Shown: positions 34,872-46,971 of the stretch, piece by piece | Layout: the number at the start of each line of letters is the position of its first letter | How positions within the stretch are numbered: the stretch's first letter is position 1 | Made by a program: the position numbers and the translations under genes | The notes under the pieces: generated by a model | Told to the model about the DNA's origin: nothing | What the model saw: only the letters and a program-made list of their open reading frames with translations | Database searches by the model: none | Assembly (NCBI GenBank): GCA_030220185.1 | Contig: JASPKZ010000422.1 | Location: 753,001-817,000, forward strand | DNA from: Diploptera punctata | Taxonomy: Eukaryota > Arthropoda > Insecta > Blattodea > Blaberidae | Direction: 5' to 3' | Length of the DNA stretch: 64,000 nt

Positions 34872-35847
34872 CATATGTTTTATACCAAGATGCCCCACAG
34901 GTGCTCTGTAGAATTTATATTGGATGAATGGAAAGGTGAATGAGGTCGTTTATGTGTGTTGAGCATCATTATCGATCAATCGCATTGCCTTGCAGAAACA
35001 ATCAGCTTTGTTGTGAATTGTTTAATATTGTATTCTTTGTGGTCCGTAGCTCGTTCTCTTTTCAGGAGAATTTTTATAGTGTTCTGCCCTGGGAAGGTCT
35101 TTCACTGTAATTCATTTTCATGCTATGCTTTGCAGCTTTACTAGAGAAATATAAGGAGATTGGTGACATCAAATGCTCCCAAGCAGCTAAATATTTTGAC
35201 GGTTTTTTTTTTTGCAGTAGGAATTCGATTTTGTGGTTCTAGTTCTTAATTGTTTTGTCTCATTCATTTAATTTCTCATCTGACACGAATTTAGTAAATT
35301 TACTTTCATCTGCCCATATACTCCCCCCCCCAAAAATCTTCTTATTTATTTTTATATTTAAGAGCAGATTCAAGGTTTTTTTTCGTTTCTTATGTTGGCA
35401 CGAACTATTTCTTATATGCTCCTCTACCTTAATTTAAATTAGATCTCACAAAACTTGCCGTAACTTTTACTCCACTATTCTGTATTCTTTTTACAGATTT
35501 TCTATTCTTTTTACACACGAATAATTTAATTATCTCTTGGAATGATCATTTTATTGCCACCTCGATGTTTATTTGAGACATTTTTTTGCCTCCCTCCTGA
35601 ATGTTATACACTGGATAATGGAGCGGGCCCTCCCCACTATGTTAGATATCTCTACAAATATTTTATATTCATATGCACACTTAATTTTCACTCGGAAAGA
35701 GTCCTGCCATAATGTTTTGGTCCACTTCATTCCACCTGTGGCACTGTTGTATTAAATGTTGATGTGGTCATTGTAGGGAAATAACTCGTAAATGTAACCA
35801 CGTACTGTTGCAGTAAAGGGGGATGCGGAAGTCATATAATTATACAG
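34872..35847. other. No gene; one dispersed repeat copy
   Basis: 35068-35156 repeats the 21600-21720 family. Nothing else was recognised. Confidence 0.45.
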
Positions 35848-36000
35848 TGAAACCTCGATATAACGCTCGCTCAATAGACCACGTTTATATCCAGTAAAGC
35901 GTTATATGGGGTAGGAACCAGAGAGGTTGACCTTCGACCTGCAGGGAGAATGTTATATCCATGAAAGTGCTATAACCAGCATCGTTACATCGATGTCTAC
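35848..36000 (+). mobile_element. Terminal fragment of a pogo/Tigger-like element
   Basis: Begins at a TA with cagtgaaacctcgatataac, a terminal-repeat type common in Tigger/pogo-like MITEs. The internal segment is rich in …gcgttatat… motifs. No matching right terminus was found. Confidence 0.5.
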
Positions 36001-36261
36001 GTATACTCAGGTAGTGTACGAATATTTTGTTTTAATGATTTCAGCTCGTATTTGATATAAACTCGGAAAATGTAAATATTTGAAAATAGAAAAAAATCAC
36101 GTAGCACTCTTAAAGAAGTTTACAAATACTGTACTTAATTTCGCAATTTGTTTACATCCATCCATCCAATTTTGCACGAGGGCAGGTATTTCACGGCATT
36201 CATAACATTTTCATGCTATGCTTTGCAGCTTTACTATGGAATTATAGGTATGGTAGCTTCC

Positions 36262-36480
36262 CACACCGGTGAAGGATGGTGATGATAATGATAAGGATGA
36301 TGATGATGATGACCGGATGATATTCGGGGACCGTTGGGCCCTAAGCTGCCTGACATTAGTCTTACAGGTGAGGAAAAAAGCACGAAAAAACTTCACCCAG
36401 GAGCCTGTCCCAACCGGAAATCGAACCCGAACCCGCTACGGGACAAGTCAGCACGCTACCTCGAGACCATAGCGGTGGAC
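36262..36480 (-). mobile_element. SINE-B copy
   Basis: On the minus strand the head near 36480-36400 carries ccaccgctatggtctcgagg and gggttcgatttcc; the body has cacctgtaagac; it ends in a (CAT)n-type tail at 36270-36312. Confidence 0.75.
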
Positions 36481-36559
36481 ATTTGTATTCAGTTTCCATA
36501 TAAATTAATCCTGAAGTACTTACATTATTTTTGTTTATATAAAGTAAGAATTGCGGACA

Positions 36560-36838
36560 CACCTTTGCATAGTGATTAAAGAAATACGCGTATAAGCCGG
36601 AAGACCGAGGGTTCGAATACCGGTGGGGTCAGGATTTTAAAACTGACCCAAACATTCTGGCACCACTGTGGCCCTGGGGTCGACTCAGCCTCTAACAGAA
36701 ATGAGTACCAGGCGCTTGTTCTGGGGGTAAAGGCGGTCGTGACGTAGGCTGACATCAAATGACGATTGTCTAGAAAAAGTGGGAACCTTAACGTCCTACT
36801 ACCGTTAAGGGCTTCCTAAGGCCTGTGGTGGATCACAA
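36560..36838 (+). mobile_element. SINE-A copy
   Basis: Head with gtgattaaag and gagggttcgaatacc (box B-like), then ggggtcaggattttaaaac, the gagtaccaggcgcttgttct block, and a tail ending gtggatcac. Confidence 0.75.
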
Positions 36839-38180
36839 AAACAATTAAAAAGTAATAATACTTACTGTTTCCCCAGTAAGCCGCATTGTCTATAGCTCAG
36901 ATTAATTGAAGATGCGCTTTAACTTATTTCCGTACCATTTCTCAATAATTTAGTGGTTACCTTATTTAATTTTTATCGCCTAATTTAATTATAAATGTCA
37001 TTTATTAGTTTCTCTCGTAAAATCATCTTGTATGTTTTGACATTAAAGGTTAGATAAAGGCGGCTATACGCATGTTACAGATTGACATCATCATCTACGT
37101 CACTCAGGTGGCGTGCATTCTACCCCAGCACTGCTGGGGTAATTCGTTTATTTACAATTTTGTATTAAAATAAAATAATACAATTGCCAAATTCCATTCA
37201 AATCAATTATGCATGGACATTAAAATTAAAATTTCTCGCCGCGCCAGCAGACATCTATCGCATTCGGCTTGACGGAGCCTCCTACAATCTCCTTATCCAC
37301 ATAGAAGAACACACAGTGTGTTTTCTCTATGTTATCCTTACTAACACCAGCTATTAAAATACAGATGAGTTCACTCATACACACATAATGTAGCTGCTAA
37401 GGTCAGCGATAACCACACTAGTTGAAGCTTGTGTCTAAACCATAGATTTCTTGTTGAATACCAGCTAGCTGTATGTGGTGTACGTCACAACTCGAAAAAA
37501 AATATATACAAGTAAATCGATAGCCGTAGGTCGAATGGTGTTTCGGCCTATCGATAATAATTGAGAAATTACTTTGATGAAGAATTTTTATTGGATAATG
37601 CTAAGCCAGAAACATGATTGGCTGTTTATGGAACAAGAATACATATTTTCGAAATATTTTTTTAACTCATAATATTTACTTTATTTTCTTACAAAAAACA
37701 AAGGAACAATAGAAAATAAAGTTTTGAGGTAAATAATACTGACTATTTAACTCGTAAACCGATAATCGTGCCTCTTTCTGTTAATAATAGTGTCTCTTCC
37801 TGTTCGTAATGATATATATCTCCGCAAATTAACTTTTTTTACATTGATATCGACTCAACAATGTACAATCAATATGGCACAGGAAGAAATAGCAAAAGAA
37901 AACAACTTTAAAATTATAAAAAAAAATGTTCTGTTGCTCTAAAAAAATTATTAAATGTTGTATAATGAATCTGCATTATTGTTAATAGTTATTTCTCATA
38001 CAATCATCTGTTATTGATTTTTCCGAAGCTCAAAGAGATGTAACAGTAAATATATGCTATTTATAATTATGCTGCCGGCTTACAAATCGCCCGGAAGTAA
38101 GATCGGAGTACGTAAACTCACATTTGGTAAATATTAAACATAATTATTTTTAGCTTCTGATGTATTATTCGCTAGTCACT
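36839..38180. other. No gene seen
   Basis: AT-rich; contains an isolated 17-bp palindrome ccccagcactgctgggg near 37122. No family was recognised. Confidence 0.45.
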
Positions 38181-38377
38181 GCAAATCCACCTATAGGTTG
38201 AGTTTATCATTAGACAAAATCCCTCGCGGCTTCGTCGCTTATGATTTTTTTCAGAAAAACACAACCTGTTGTTAGATTCTGCAAATCCACCTATAGGTTG
38301 AGTTTATCATTAGACAAAATCCCTCGCGGCTTCGTCGCGTATGATTTTTTCAGAAAAACACAACCTGTTGTTAGATT
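38181..38377. repeat. Tandem duplication, 100-bp unit
   Basis: Two near-identical units start at 38181 and 38281 (gcaaatccacctataggttg … ctgttgttagatt). They differ at about two positions, indicating a recent duplication. Confidence 0.9.
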
Positions 38378-38740
38378 ACTGTTGGTAAATGTGATTTTCC
38401 AAGCGATTTGAAAATAAATGTGCATGATTAACTTATAAGGCCTACACAAGATATTTTGGTGCAGACCTTTCAACGAAAAAAATATTATACAACAAATACC
38501 GGTATACAATCTATTAAGTATCAGCTTTGAGAGCCTTGCCTTGCCTCATATTGTATCACTTGAATATAATTGAATTGTTCTTGCATGAGTATGACTTATA
38601 AAATGTTCATTTTTAATGTACCGTACTATTATGGTAGATTTATAGAAGCACCTTTACAATTATAATGCTCATGTTATTTATAAACTGAACTATTTGGAAT
38701 AGAAAATGTTATAAACTATGACATTTTCGCCATACTAATT

Positions 38741-39103
38741 AACTCAATGACACTATCGAATTCGTAGGTTCATGACCATGAGGACTTAAGCTTACCATAC
38801 ATCCCTATCCTGAGTTAATGATTTTCCAGTTGACCTGGATTTTCATTAGTAGTCCCCGTCCTGAAAACCAAATGGGTGACTATTTTAACTCCGGAAATTT
38901 TTACCCCAGTAAAACACTTGTCCGCATTTGTTGACGGTTGCATTTTTACGGTTAAAGATCGTCATTCTTTTGAGCAATGTGCTATTTTTCGTCTGACTTA
39001 TCGCCTTTGACCTGTCCGGTATGGGTAATCCTTTCGCAGCAAAGCTACCGCCGGCATAGGCATTTTCGTGTACAGCTGTGCTGTGATCATCGCACGCAAC
39101 TGG
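38741..39103 (-). mobile_element. RTE-A LINE, internally deleted 5'/3' chimera
   Basis: 38741-38838 matches the RTE-A 3' end (compare 7610-7695), and 38850-39103 matches the RTE-A 5' UTR (compare about 10575-10820). Both ends are in the correct order and orientation on the minus strand, with the coding region removed. Confidence 0.8.
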
Positions 39104-39519
39104 ATGCACTGTTACGTTCCTGTTCAACGCTTGACAAATGATTAAAGAGTAGTTTTGTTTTTTTATTGAATTCTGATTGGTTTGATACATTAATTTTTTC
39201 TTCACTCTCTTTTTGAACTTTAACGTATACAGTATAGTTACACTGTACTATCAAAATCCGACCTGTGCTTGTTGCGGGATCGGAGAAAAATATTTTGCAT
39301 TGAAGAACGAATTATTTATTTTGTTCGTTTAATTATACTGTACAAAGTTTCGATTCCGGTGTAGCGTATTCTTTCGACTAAATCATTCCGTTCAACTTTC
39401 AATCCTCTTGCCCTAATCACGCCTAATAAAATACATAAATTGTCAACTTTTTAAGTGATATAGAGCAATGCAAATTTTGTAATTGTAGCTTCCCACAAAG
39501 TGCTTATAGGCTATGTTTT

Positions 39520-39805
39520 TTTTCCGATTGACTAGTGGTTAGCATCCTCAGTTTTAGCCCCAAGGGCCAAACCCTTGCCCAAACCATTAGGGGAATCGAT
39601 ATTTTTTTCAGGGCACACAAATCTTGAGTATGGATTCCTTCGGAAGGAAACTAAAGTGTGTCATATATTTACGGGGTGGAAAATTATCTCAAGGTCAAAA
39701 GAGAGGGTCTCTGAACAATTTTTTTTTTGCCTATTTCACGCCCAGATTTGATTTGCAGTACCAATAACCCTATATATTAAGAACGTCGTTAAATAGAATT
39801 GCAAG
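39520..39805 (+). mobile_element. SINE-D copy (tRNA-headed)
   Basis: The head gactagtggttagcatcctc (box A-like) is followed by a weak box B region. The body carries cttgagtatggattccttcg, tttcacgcccagatttga and the terminal gaacgtcgttaaatag. Best preserved copy of this family in the window. Confidence 0.65.
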
Positions 39806-40004
39806 TCTTTATGGCAAGAACTGTTTACCTGGCTGGAAAAAATGCATATATCTGTAATGTTATTGTGGCTACAGGAAACAGGGGTCAACTACGTATGTTA
39901 TTAGAAAAATTGCACAGGGATAGAGCAAGGAACTTGAGAAGCAGGTGTTTGTCAGTCTGAAAGGGTTAGGAAGTTTGTGGATTTAAATAATATTGCAGTA
40001 GAGT

Positions 40005-40250
40005 ACACTCTACATCATAATGCTATCTCATCTCAGGATAAGAGTATTGCCAAGTCTTTTAAAACCTTCCTTTTATTTTACTGTTAATACTCATGAACAT
40101 CTATTATCTCATTAGAGACAGAAACCTAGCATTTAAATAGTATAACAATGATATTGCAGTAGAGTACACTGTTCATCAAAATATTATCTCATTAGAGACC
40201 GAAAGCTGTCATTTAAATAGTATAACAATGATATTTTCATCACATTTTTA
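40005..40250. repeat. Short tandem repeats (~78-bp spacing)
   Basis: attatctcattagagac…catttaaatagtataac recurs at about 40103 and 40181, and attgcagtagagtacactc/g at 40006 and 40154. Local duplication of unknown origin. Confidence 0.65.
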
Positions 40251-41506
40251 GCGAAAGCAGTAAACATATTTGAAAACTCTTTATGTTTTTGGCTTCTCAG
40301 ATCTCTTAGCGTGCATGAAACCTCGCAGTATCGGATTTCTGGGTTTAGTTAAACACATTAGCGTATATGGAACACATGTGAGCGTATACGAGATATCACT
40401 GAATGTTATTCTAGGTTATGTTTTTGCAATATTTTTGACTGCCAATATTGAATATTAAACCGAGTAAACATAATATAATGTTGTTCAATGTTTTATGTAG
40501 TAAATATGTTACGTAAATAATAAATTTGTCCAATATCTCCATATGCGTTACAAATACGATAAGCATTATTTTATGACGATACGTTATAATAAAACTAGAG
40601 TCATAAAATGCTTTGATTGGGAATGAATTGTAAGTATTGTAATAATGTTGTTATATTGATGATTATGAAACCATGGCTTATATGTGACTTTAGGTGCATT
40701 TGGTGAATATAAACTTTTTTTTTGTAAAGTTAAATTATCGCTCTAGCGTTTGTATTGTATGGCTATAACTTGTACAGTCATAAGGGGATTATTACAGCTT
40801 CTTTTACAATGTTGTCAGATATTTCGTTTCCTTAGATGTTATTGAGAGATGTTATCCATGTGATAGATGTATTTGTGAAATACATATCAATTCCACGATT
40901 ATCGATTAACCTAAATCAATCAAGTTTCCGAAGAAGACAATGGCGATAGTTACTGGTTTCACGTCTCAGTATATGCATGGCTAGCGCACGCGGCTGCGTC
41001 GACGCACAGTGTGCTATTTTAACAATCTAGAAGGATTTAATTCAAAATTTCAAGGTTAATTAATACAAGTGATATTTTGTAATTTAAATGTAAACAAACC
41101 TGTTAGCTTATATGTGTAATTATTTTGTTCCTAGGCATGCGCAGGGACTCATAAATAAGGTCTAAACACAACAGTCACGCGCAGATGCATAATCTGTCTT
41201 ATTGAGTAGGTTGATCAATCGAGCTGCTTTGTATAGAGAATAAAGTCGGTTTACGTGTTATTGTGATATTTATGTTTAGGAGGATTCTGTAAGTTACGTA
41301 AGATAGGTTTCATCTGTTTAGATTTACAAGAATGTTAATATAAGATAATACTTTTAACTGTGTTCCAATTTAAGTTTATTATCCAGATATTTTAGACTAG
41401 AAGTTTCTTATATGGACATATATGGCCTTCTAATTGCATTATTCCTTTTGTTAGAGAAAAATTGCGTTCATCTGCTTTTCTTTAGCTTATTCTTCTTTGT
41501 TTCACA

Positions 41507-42749
41507 ATGGTTTCCCTTACTTCCCGGCGCGCAATTTTCGAAGTTTGGTCCGGAAATAATAAAAGGGAACGTTGTGATGCAGTGTATGAATTTGTGTTTA
41601 AACAAATAAAGCATGTGATAGTCTCTGATATCGTTATTAAGAATTTAAAGGCCTACGTGAGAAGTGTGTGTCAGCAAATTGAAGTAAGATGGAACAAATG
41701 TTATCGTAATCGTGGCAGATTCCTGGAAATTTATTCAGACTGGTTACAAGAAAATATTAATGTTCCTGTGACTGATTGTCAATATCTGCCTTATACTTCT
41801 ACAGATCAACCGCCTTCTAGTTCTGGTAGGCCATCAAAATCATTCGAAGAATGATGTAAAAAGTCGAAAAGGCGGAAGCTTCGAGAATTCGTTCGGTCAA
41901 CAAGCCAAGAAGAAATATCTACTGCTGCTGAAATGAAGTTGCATGATAAGGGAAAGAAAAAGACTCTGCTTCAATAGTCAAATAATTATCCCTTGCATCG
42001 CATACACGAGGCAACAGAATGAAAAACAGATGACGGCTGTTTTTAGATAAACTGAAGAGTTTATCAGCTGATCGAGCCCGAGTGATGATGATAGATGGCA
42101 GTCTTTCAATTCACCAATATATATAAAGACTAAAGTTTAGAATAGGAAAAAGTATATTCAGAACAGATTCAAGAATGAGAATTCTAACACAACAAGCAGG
42201 GAATACGAATAATGGAAACACTGCTCGTCGATTTTCCAGAAACACCGAAAAGACTGCCCAAATAACAGGTGTCAATTTTGAGCTAATTTGCCGTTTTCAT
42301 GTCATATTAGAACCACTGAGTTGTGGGTTTTCCATAAATGCTGATGCTTTTGGAAAGTAAGCTGATGAAACTAGACATTTGTATTTGATAGAATACAGTT
42401 GGTTTTTTATGCCAAGCAGTGTGCACAAAATTTTATGCCACGGCAAGCTTGTTATTACCTTTTGTATTCTTTAGATTAGTCAACTTCCGGAAGAAGCACA
42501 AGAAGCTAGAAACAAAGATAGTAGAAGATATCAGGAACATTTCACAAGAAAAACTTAGAGGGTCAACACAAACACCGATATTTCCACAGACTTTTGATAT
42601 TTTCTGATCCTTTCTTGGCCAACTTGGGGCATAATCCTAAAAGAAAGCACGGTATAATTACACAGGAAGTTCTCTTATTGCGCTCAGCACTTACTTTAGA
42701 TACAGAGGCAACAGATTCCGACAAAAGTGACTCAGATTATGCAGATTAA
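41507..42749 (+). pseudogene. Transib-type transposase, decayed
   Basis: The N-terminal ORF (41507-41854) reads MVSLTSRRAIFEVWSG … GRPSKSFEE and runs on after a stop as CKKSKRRKLREFVR and STSQEEISTAAEMKL. Downstream frames give NTNNGNTARRF and ITGVNFELICRFHVIL (42200-42300), SSVHKILCHGK (42410-42445), then the conserved C-terminal block EEAQEARNKDSRRYQEH with FTRKT and RVNTNTDI. The end is ATDSDKSDSDYAD with a stop at 42747-42749. The HK.L.HG … EEA.E..NK..R.yR….RK pattern corresponds to the region of RAG1/Transib that carries the catalytic Glu. Multiple stops and frameshifts, and the apparent loss of central sequence near 41990-42060, mean it is inactive. The family link is recalled, not searched. 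Confidence 0.7.
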
Positions 42750-42917
42750 TATTTTTGTACATTACTATCTGTCTTTTTTTTCTTTATATGTGCAAAATAA
42801 TGAGAATAAAAAATTCATAACATTTTTCTGTAAGAAATGGAAAAGCAATTATGTTTTTTGTTTTAATTTATAGAATAATGACAATATAGAAATCATAATA
42901 TATTTTCTAATAATTAG

Positions 42918-43374
42918 GCCTAGTTATATTATATGGATGCGAAACATGGACTCTTACTTTAAGGGAGGAAAGGAGATTACAAGTATTTGAGAATAAAGTA
43001 CTTAGGAAAATTTTTGGACCAAAGAGAGATGAACAGACAGGTGAATGGAGAAGATTACATAACAATTAACTACATGGTCTTTATAGGAAGCCATATATAA
43101 GAAGAACAGTTAAGTCTCGTAGATTGCGATGGGCAGGACATGTTGCACGTATGGGGAATGAAAGACTTGCATGGAAGCTTCTTGTAGGAAAGCCAGAGGT
43201 AAAACGCCCAGTTGGTAGACCAATAATGAGATGGGAGAATAACATTAACTATGCTTTGAGGGAAGTAGATAATACAGGGAATGATTGGAAATCATTAGCT
43301 CAGGATAGGGATGTATGGAGAGCTTATGTCCGCGCGGCCATGAACCTACGGGTTCGATAGTGCCAGTGAGTAAG
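42918..43374 (+). mobile_element. RTE-A LINE 3' fragment with 10-bp TSD
   Basis: The only plus-strand RTE-A copy. Flanked by taataattag at 42908-42917 and 43375-43384. The C-terminal coding region is nearly open from 43124 to 43360 (RRMRWAGHV-type start to AYVRAAMNLRVR and a stop). It lies between the Transib-type transposase remains and the right terminal repeat, so it post-dates that element. Confidence 0.9.
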
Positions 43375-44021
43375 TAATAATTAGAATACCTGTTTTTAAA
43401 ATAATGAAATTAAAAAATACTTAATAAATTTATATGTTCTTAGAAATATAGGATCATTTGTATTTTCTTATATTTGTAAAATGATAAATTATGGAGATTT
43501 TGTAAAAAAAATAATATTTAAGAATTTTTAATTTGAAAAGTAATGATAAACAATTCATAATAATTATATGTTTTGTGTATGAAATAAAAACCATTTGTCC
43601 TCATAATATGTGAAATGTTTATATTAGAAACATTTAATATAAAAACATATAATATGCGCATGCGATTTTTTTCAATTGTAAGATAGCGATAAATTAAAAA
43701 TATATTTTTTTTAAGAAATGCATTATATTTGTATTTTATAAAATGTAAATCGATGATATATTATTCAAAATAATAAGTTAAATGTTTCGGTAAGAAATAT
43801 AAAATAATTTGTGTTCATTAATTTTGTAAAATATTGGGAATAAAATAATACATAACAAACATTTTTATGGAAAATATTAGTAGGAATAATTAAAATTGTT
43901 AAGAGCGTTATCCAAATAATGTTACAAGTAGCATAGAAAACAATTAAGACTGAAAAATAGTAAAATTATCGAGCCAACAATTAAATCCCCCTAGAATCGT
44001 CAAATATCACACTGTGCGACA

Positions 44022-44744
44022 TGATCCCAGATTTCAATCTTGATTCTAGAGAGGTATTGGTGGTGGGCCATACCGGGATTTTCGATTTATCGGGGTTCTC
44101 CCGTTTCCCGAATTTCACCTCACCAACTCTCCATTCCCTCCTCTTCATGTCATGTCTCATTCATCCATTTCGTATTAACATTTACCTCATCACATGTTAG
44201 GAAACACTTTTTTTTGTTAGCACACTAAGGTGTTGAAAATTTGTGATTGGGGGATCTAGTGGGATTACCATGGTGCTGGCTCATGACTCCGAGACTGAGT
44301 AAATGGGCAGAAGGGGCCAACGGGAAGGTAGTACTCTCTCCTCGCGTCCACGGGCCCAATAAAAAAATAGAGGTATGGATCACAAGAGAGAATCTGGTAT
44401 GTGAGACCCGGAAAATCTACAACTCTCTTAACACTGTAGAGTAGACTTTATTCGATTAATTCATAATAGAGGGAATCCATTTTAAGCGGAAATAATTTTA
44501 CAGCGTTGCAGCGGCTCTCACTTTTCCCGCTATTGTGCTTGCATCGGCGGGGAGCGTGTTGCATTACTACCGGCAAATGAAGACAGAAACTACAAAATAC
44601 AAACAACTCAACTAATTTAGATTATTATAAAAATAGGCCTACACATAGAGGCTTACTACTCACCATTTATTTGAGATACTATTGAATCGTACAGACAGGA
44701 TATTCTTGAGAAAATATTTGAACGCGCCTTAGCCATTATAACTG
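44022..44744. other. No gene; a GC-richer patch
   Basis: 44230-44440 is noticeably less AT-rich (…gtgctggctcatgactccg…) but no motif or tRNA-like head was recognised; possibly an unassigned SINE. Confidence 0.4.
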
Positions 44745-44905
44745 GTCTTTTCAACCTAAAGTCGCCACACATTCCTCACGATGCTGGGTGGGCACCAGTA
44801 CCATACTGGTCGAAATTCCATTAGAAAATTTCTTCCCCCCCATGGGGACACGAAACAGCTATGCATCAAGGCTTCATACCTTAAATCGCACGGCTATGAC
44901 GCGGA
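44745..44905 (+). repeat. SINE-F-like repeat
   Basis: ttataactggtcttttcaac, cacattcctcacgatg, gaaattccattagaaaat and ttc..cccatgg match 20052-20290. No clear promoter boxes. Confidence 0.45.
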
Positions 44906-45084
44906 ATTATATTGTATAAGAAGCTTCTGATCAACATTTGTCGGCACTTTCAGGCCCAACTTTAAATCGCGAGGTTAATTACTAAATGCAGAGTATTGAA
45001 GTTCGAACTAGGGCCAGAAGTTCATGCCTATCAACCTCCAAACATATAAGCAAATACTCCATCATATCATCGGGACTACGTAAC

Positions 45085-45182
45085 CCCGCCTTCCAGGCGC
45101 TCCAACCTCAGAAGTGGATTACAATTATGCCAATGCCAGGAGAGAACACCAGTAATGTCCAAAAGGACAACCTGGGGCACTA
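45085..45182 (+). mobile_element. SINE-C partial copy
   Basis: ccttccaggcgctccaacct and tgccaggagagaac are the reverse complement of the SINE-C distal blocks at 22798-22910, so this copy is on the opposite strand. Confidence 0.5.
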
Positions 45183-45550
45183 AAAAAATAATACATATTG
45201 ACATCTTTGGTACGTAAAAAAAGTAATATTAATGCAGTCATGTTAAATAAATTAAAGATTTGAATTACTTTTGACAGGTAACGGTTACGTTTAAAATAAA
45301 GTTGTAAAAAATTGGATTAAATTCTGTATGCAATTTAAATACTGATAAAAATATGATTTTAAATTAGAAATCCGGATTGCACTTTTTATACACAGAATGA
45401 AATCAGTTTTAACAATCTTCAACGTGAAAATGTGCCACAAAAATGCAAATGCCATGAAATAATTGTGCAGATATATATATAAATATATAAAGGCAAACGT
45501 ATACAATATAAAATTCAGCTTACTAAACTTAAATGTTGATTTTTTATTAT
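45183..45550. other. No gene seen
   Basis: AT-rich spacer before the tandem array; the ORF here is a low-complexity hydrophobic shadow. Confidence 0.45.
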
Positions 45551-46220
45551 GACTGTTTAACTCATGCCCCAAATGGGAGTTAATGACCAATCACATTTCA
45601 ATGAATTTTGATCTACAACCAATCACAGTAGTTTTTCATCTCGATTTTATCACTTTAATTTTATAACTTTAAAATCAATCTCCTCCTTTGTAGCATTCTG
45701 AGTAGGCCAGGACATTATTTTGCCGTGACTGATTCTACAAGAAATACGGCTATCAGATTGTATATATAGTGCACGAATGTAAACAGATACTGCTTGCGGT
45801 GATATAATAGAAAAACATTCGTAGTAATTGATTATTCCACAATAAAAACAAACCACTGTTTGCACTTTCTTAAACATATTATTTCCCAGGAATTTACGTT
45901 CCAGAAAATATAATTTACATCATAGGACATCAGAAATTATGTAATATGTTGGTTATAAACAGTTTGATGTGTTTAATTTTTATCTCCACCAGGGTGCATT
46001 CTTACAATATTGCAATCCTTTGGCAATAAATAATATCTGTTTACAGTGATGAACACATGAAGCATAACAAACGTTTCTTATTTGTTTTTCATACATCGCT
46101 GTTTATATTAAATATATACATATTTTAAAATAACTATTTAAATAATGATTTGTGAGTAAAGAGATTAATTATTTTCGTTAAATAGTCCTAACAAATGCCA
46201 CTTGATTTACAAATTTTCTA
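45551..46220 (+). repeat. GACTATTTAA-family element, array unit 1
   Basis: Starts gactgtttaactcatgcccc. Carries paired CCAAT motifs (about 45586 and 45618), the tgtatatatagtgca segment (about 45758) and agtcctaacaaatgccac near its end. The hairpin end is cut off where unit 2 begins at 46221. Confidence 0.85.
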
Positions 46221-46971
46221 GACTATTTAACTCATGCCACAAATGCTAGTCAATGACCAATCACGTTTCAATGAATGCTTGTTTTACAACTCATGACAGT
46301 CGTGTTTCGCCTCGCTCTTTATCGATTTCTCTTTATCAGCTCCTGCTTTTGTGATAAAGAAAGCTCCTCCTTTTTAATGTTCTGAACAGGTCAAAGCATT
46401 ATTTTTCTCCAACAAATACATTGAATATAAGCAAATAATGAAAAGATTCCTTGATTTTACTGAGTTGTTTACTAACAAAATGAATAACCCGTAATGTTGA
46501 TTATGGTATATGGTTTGATGTGTTTCATTATTTCTCCACTTGGGTGTACTCTTACAATATTGCGATCTTATTTGGCAATAAATAATATGATCAAGCAGCA
46601 GTGAATGGACATAACCTCACATTTCTGATTTGTTTTCAAACATCGCCGTTTACATTAAATATATAAATATTTTAAAATAACTATAGTTAAACAATTATTT
46701 GTGAGTAAACAACTTAATTTTATTCGTCAAATAGTCCTAATAAATGTCACTCTTGATTTCCAAATTCTCTAGATAAATTCACTCCTCACGATAAATTCAC
46801 TTCTCATTTCGTGAGTCATTTCGTGTTTCTGTTATAAGTAGAAATATTGTGCTTGGCTTAGTTTTTTAATTCTCTTCTTCAAATTTTGATGAAGATTATC
46901 TGTATCAATATTCTCATTTCGTGACTCGTGAATTTATCGATAATTTGGAAATCACTCCTGGCATTACTTAT
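46221..46971 (+). repeat. GACTATTTAA-family element, array unit 2
   Basis: Starts gactatttaactcatgccac and ends with ggaaatcactcctggcatta. The TATA-like segment has been replaced by unrelated sequence (about 46410-46500), and the hairpin loop region is expanded (46790-46930). Confidence 0.85.

Larger units (their letters stand above)
41005..44016 (+). mobile_element. Transib-like (RAG1-related) DNA transposon, copy 1
   Basis: Termini are inverted repeats of about 38 bp: CACAGTGTGCTATTTT at 41005 and the reverse complement of CACAGTGTGATATTTG ending at 44016, both continuing into AATCTAG..GGATTTAATT-like sequence. The outer seven bases CACAGTG equal the V(D)J recombination-signal heptamer; Transib ends also start CACWRTG. 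The flanks are CGACG (41000-41004) and CGACA (44017-44021), a GC-rich 5-bp TSD with one mismatch, as Transib makes. Inside is a decayed transposase gene and a nested RTE-A fragment (42918-43374). Without the insert the element is about 2.5 kb. Confidence 0.8.

Noticed and set aside
44230..44444. 65-codon ORF in a GC-richer patch as a gene
   Set aside because: No domain, no start context and SINE-like composition; left as an unassigned patch.
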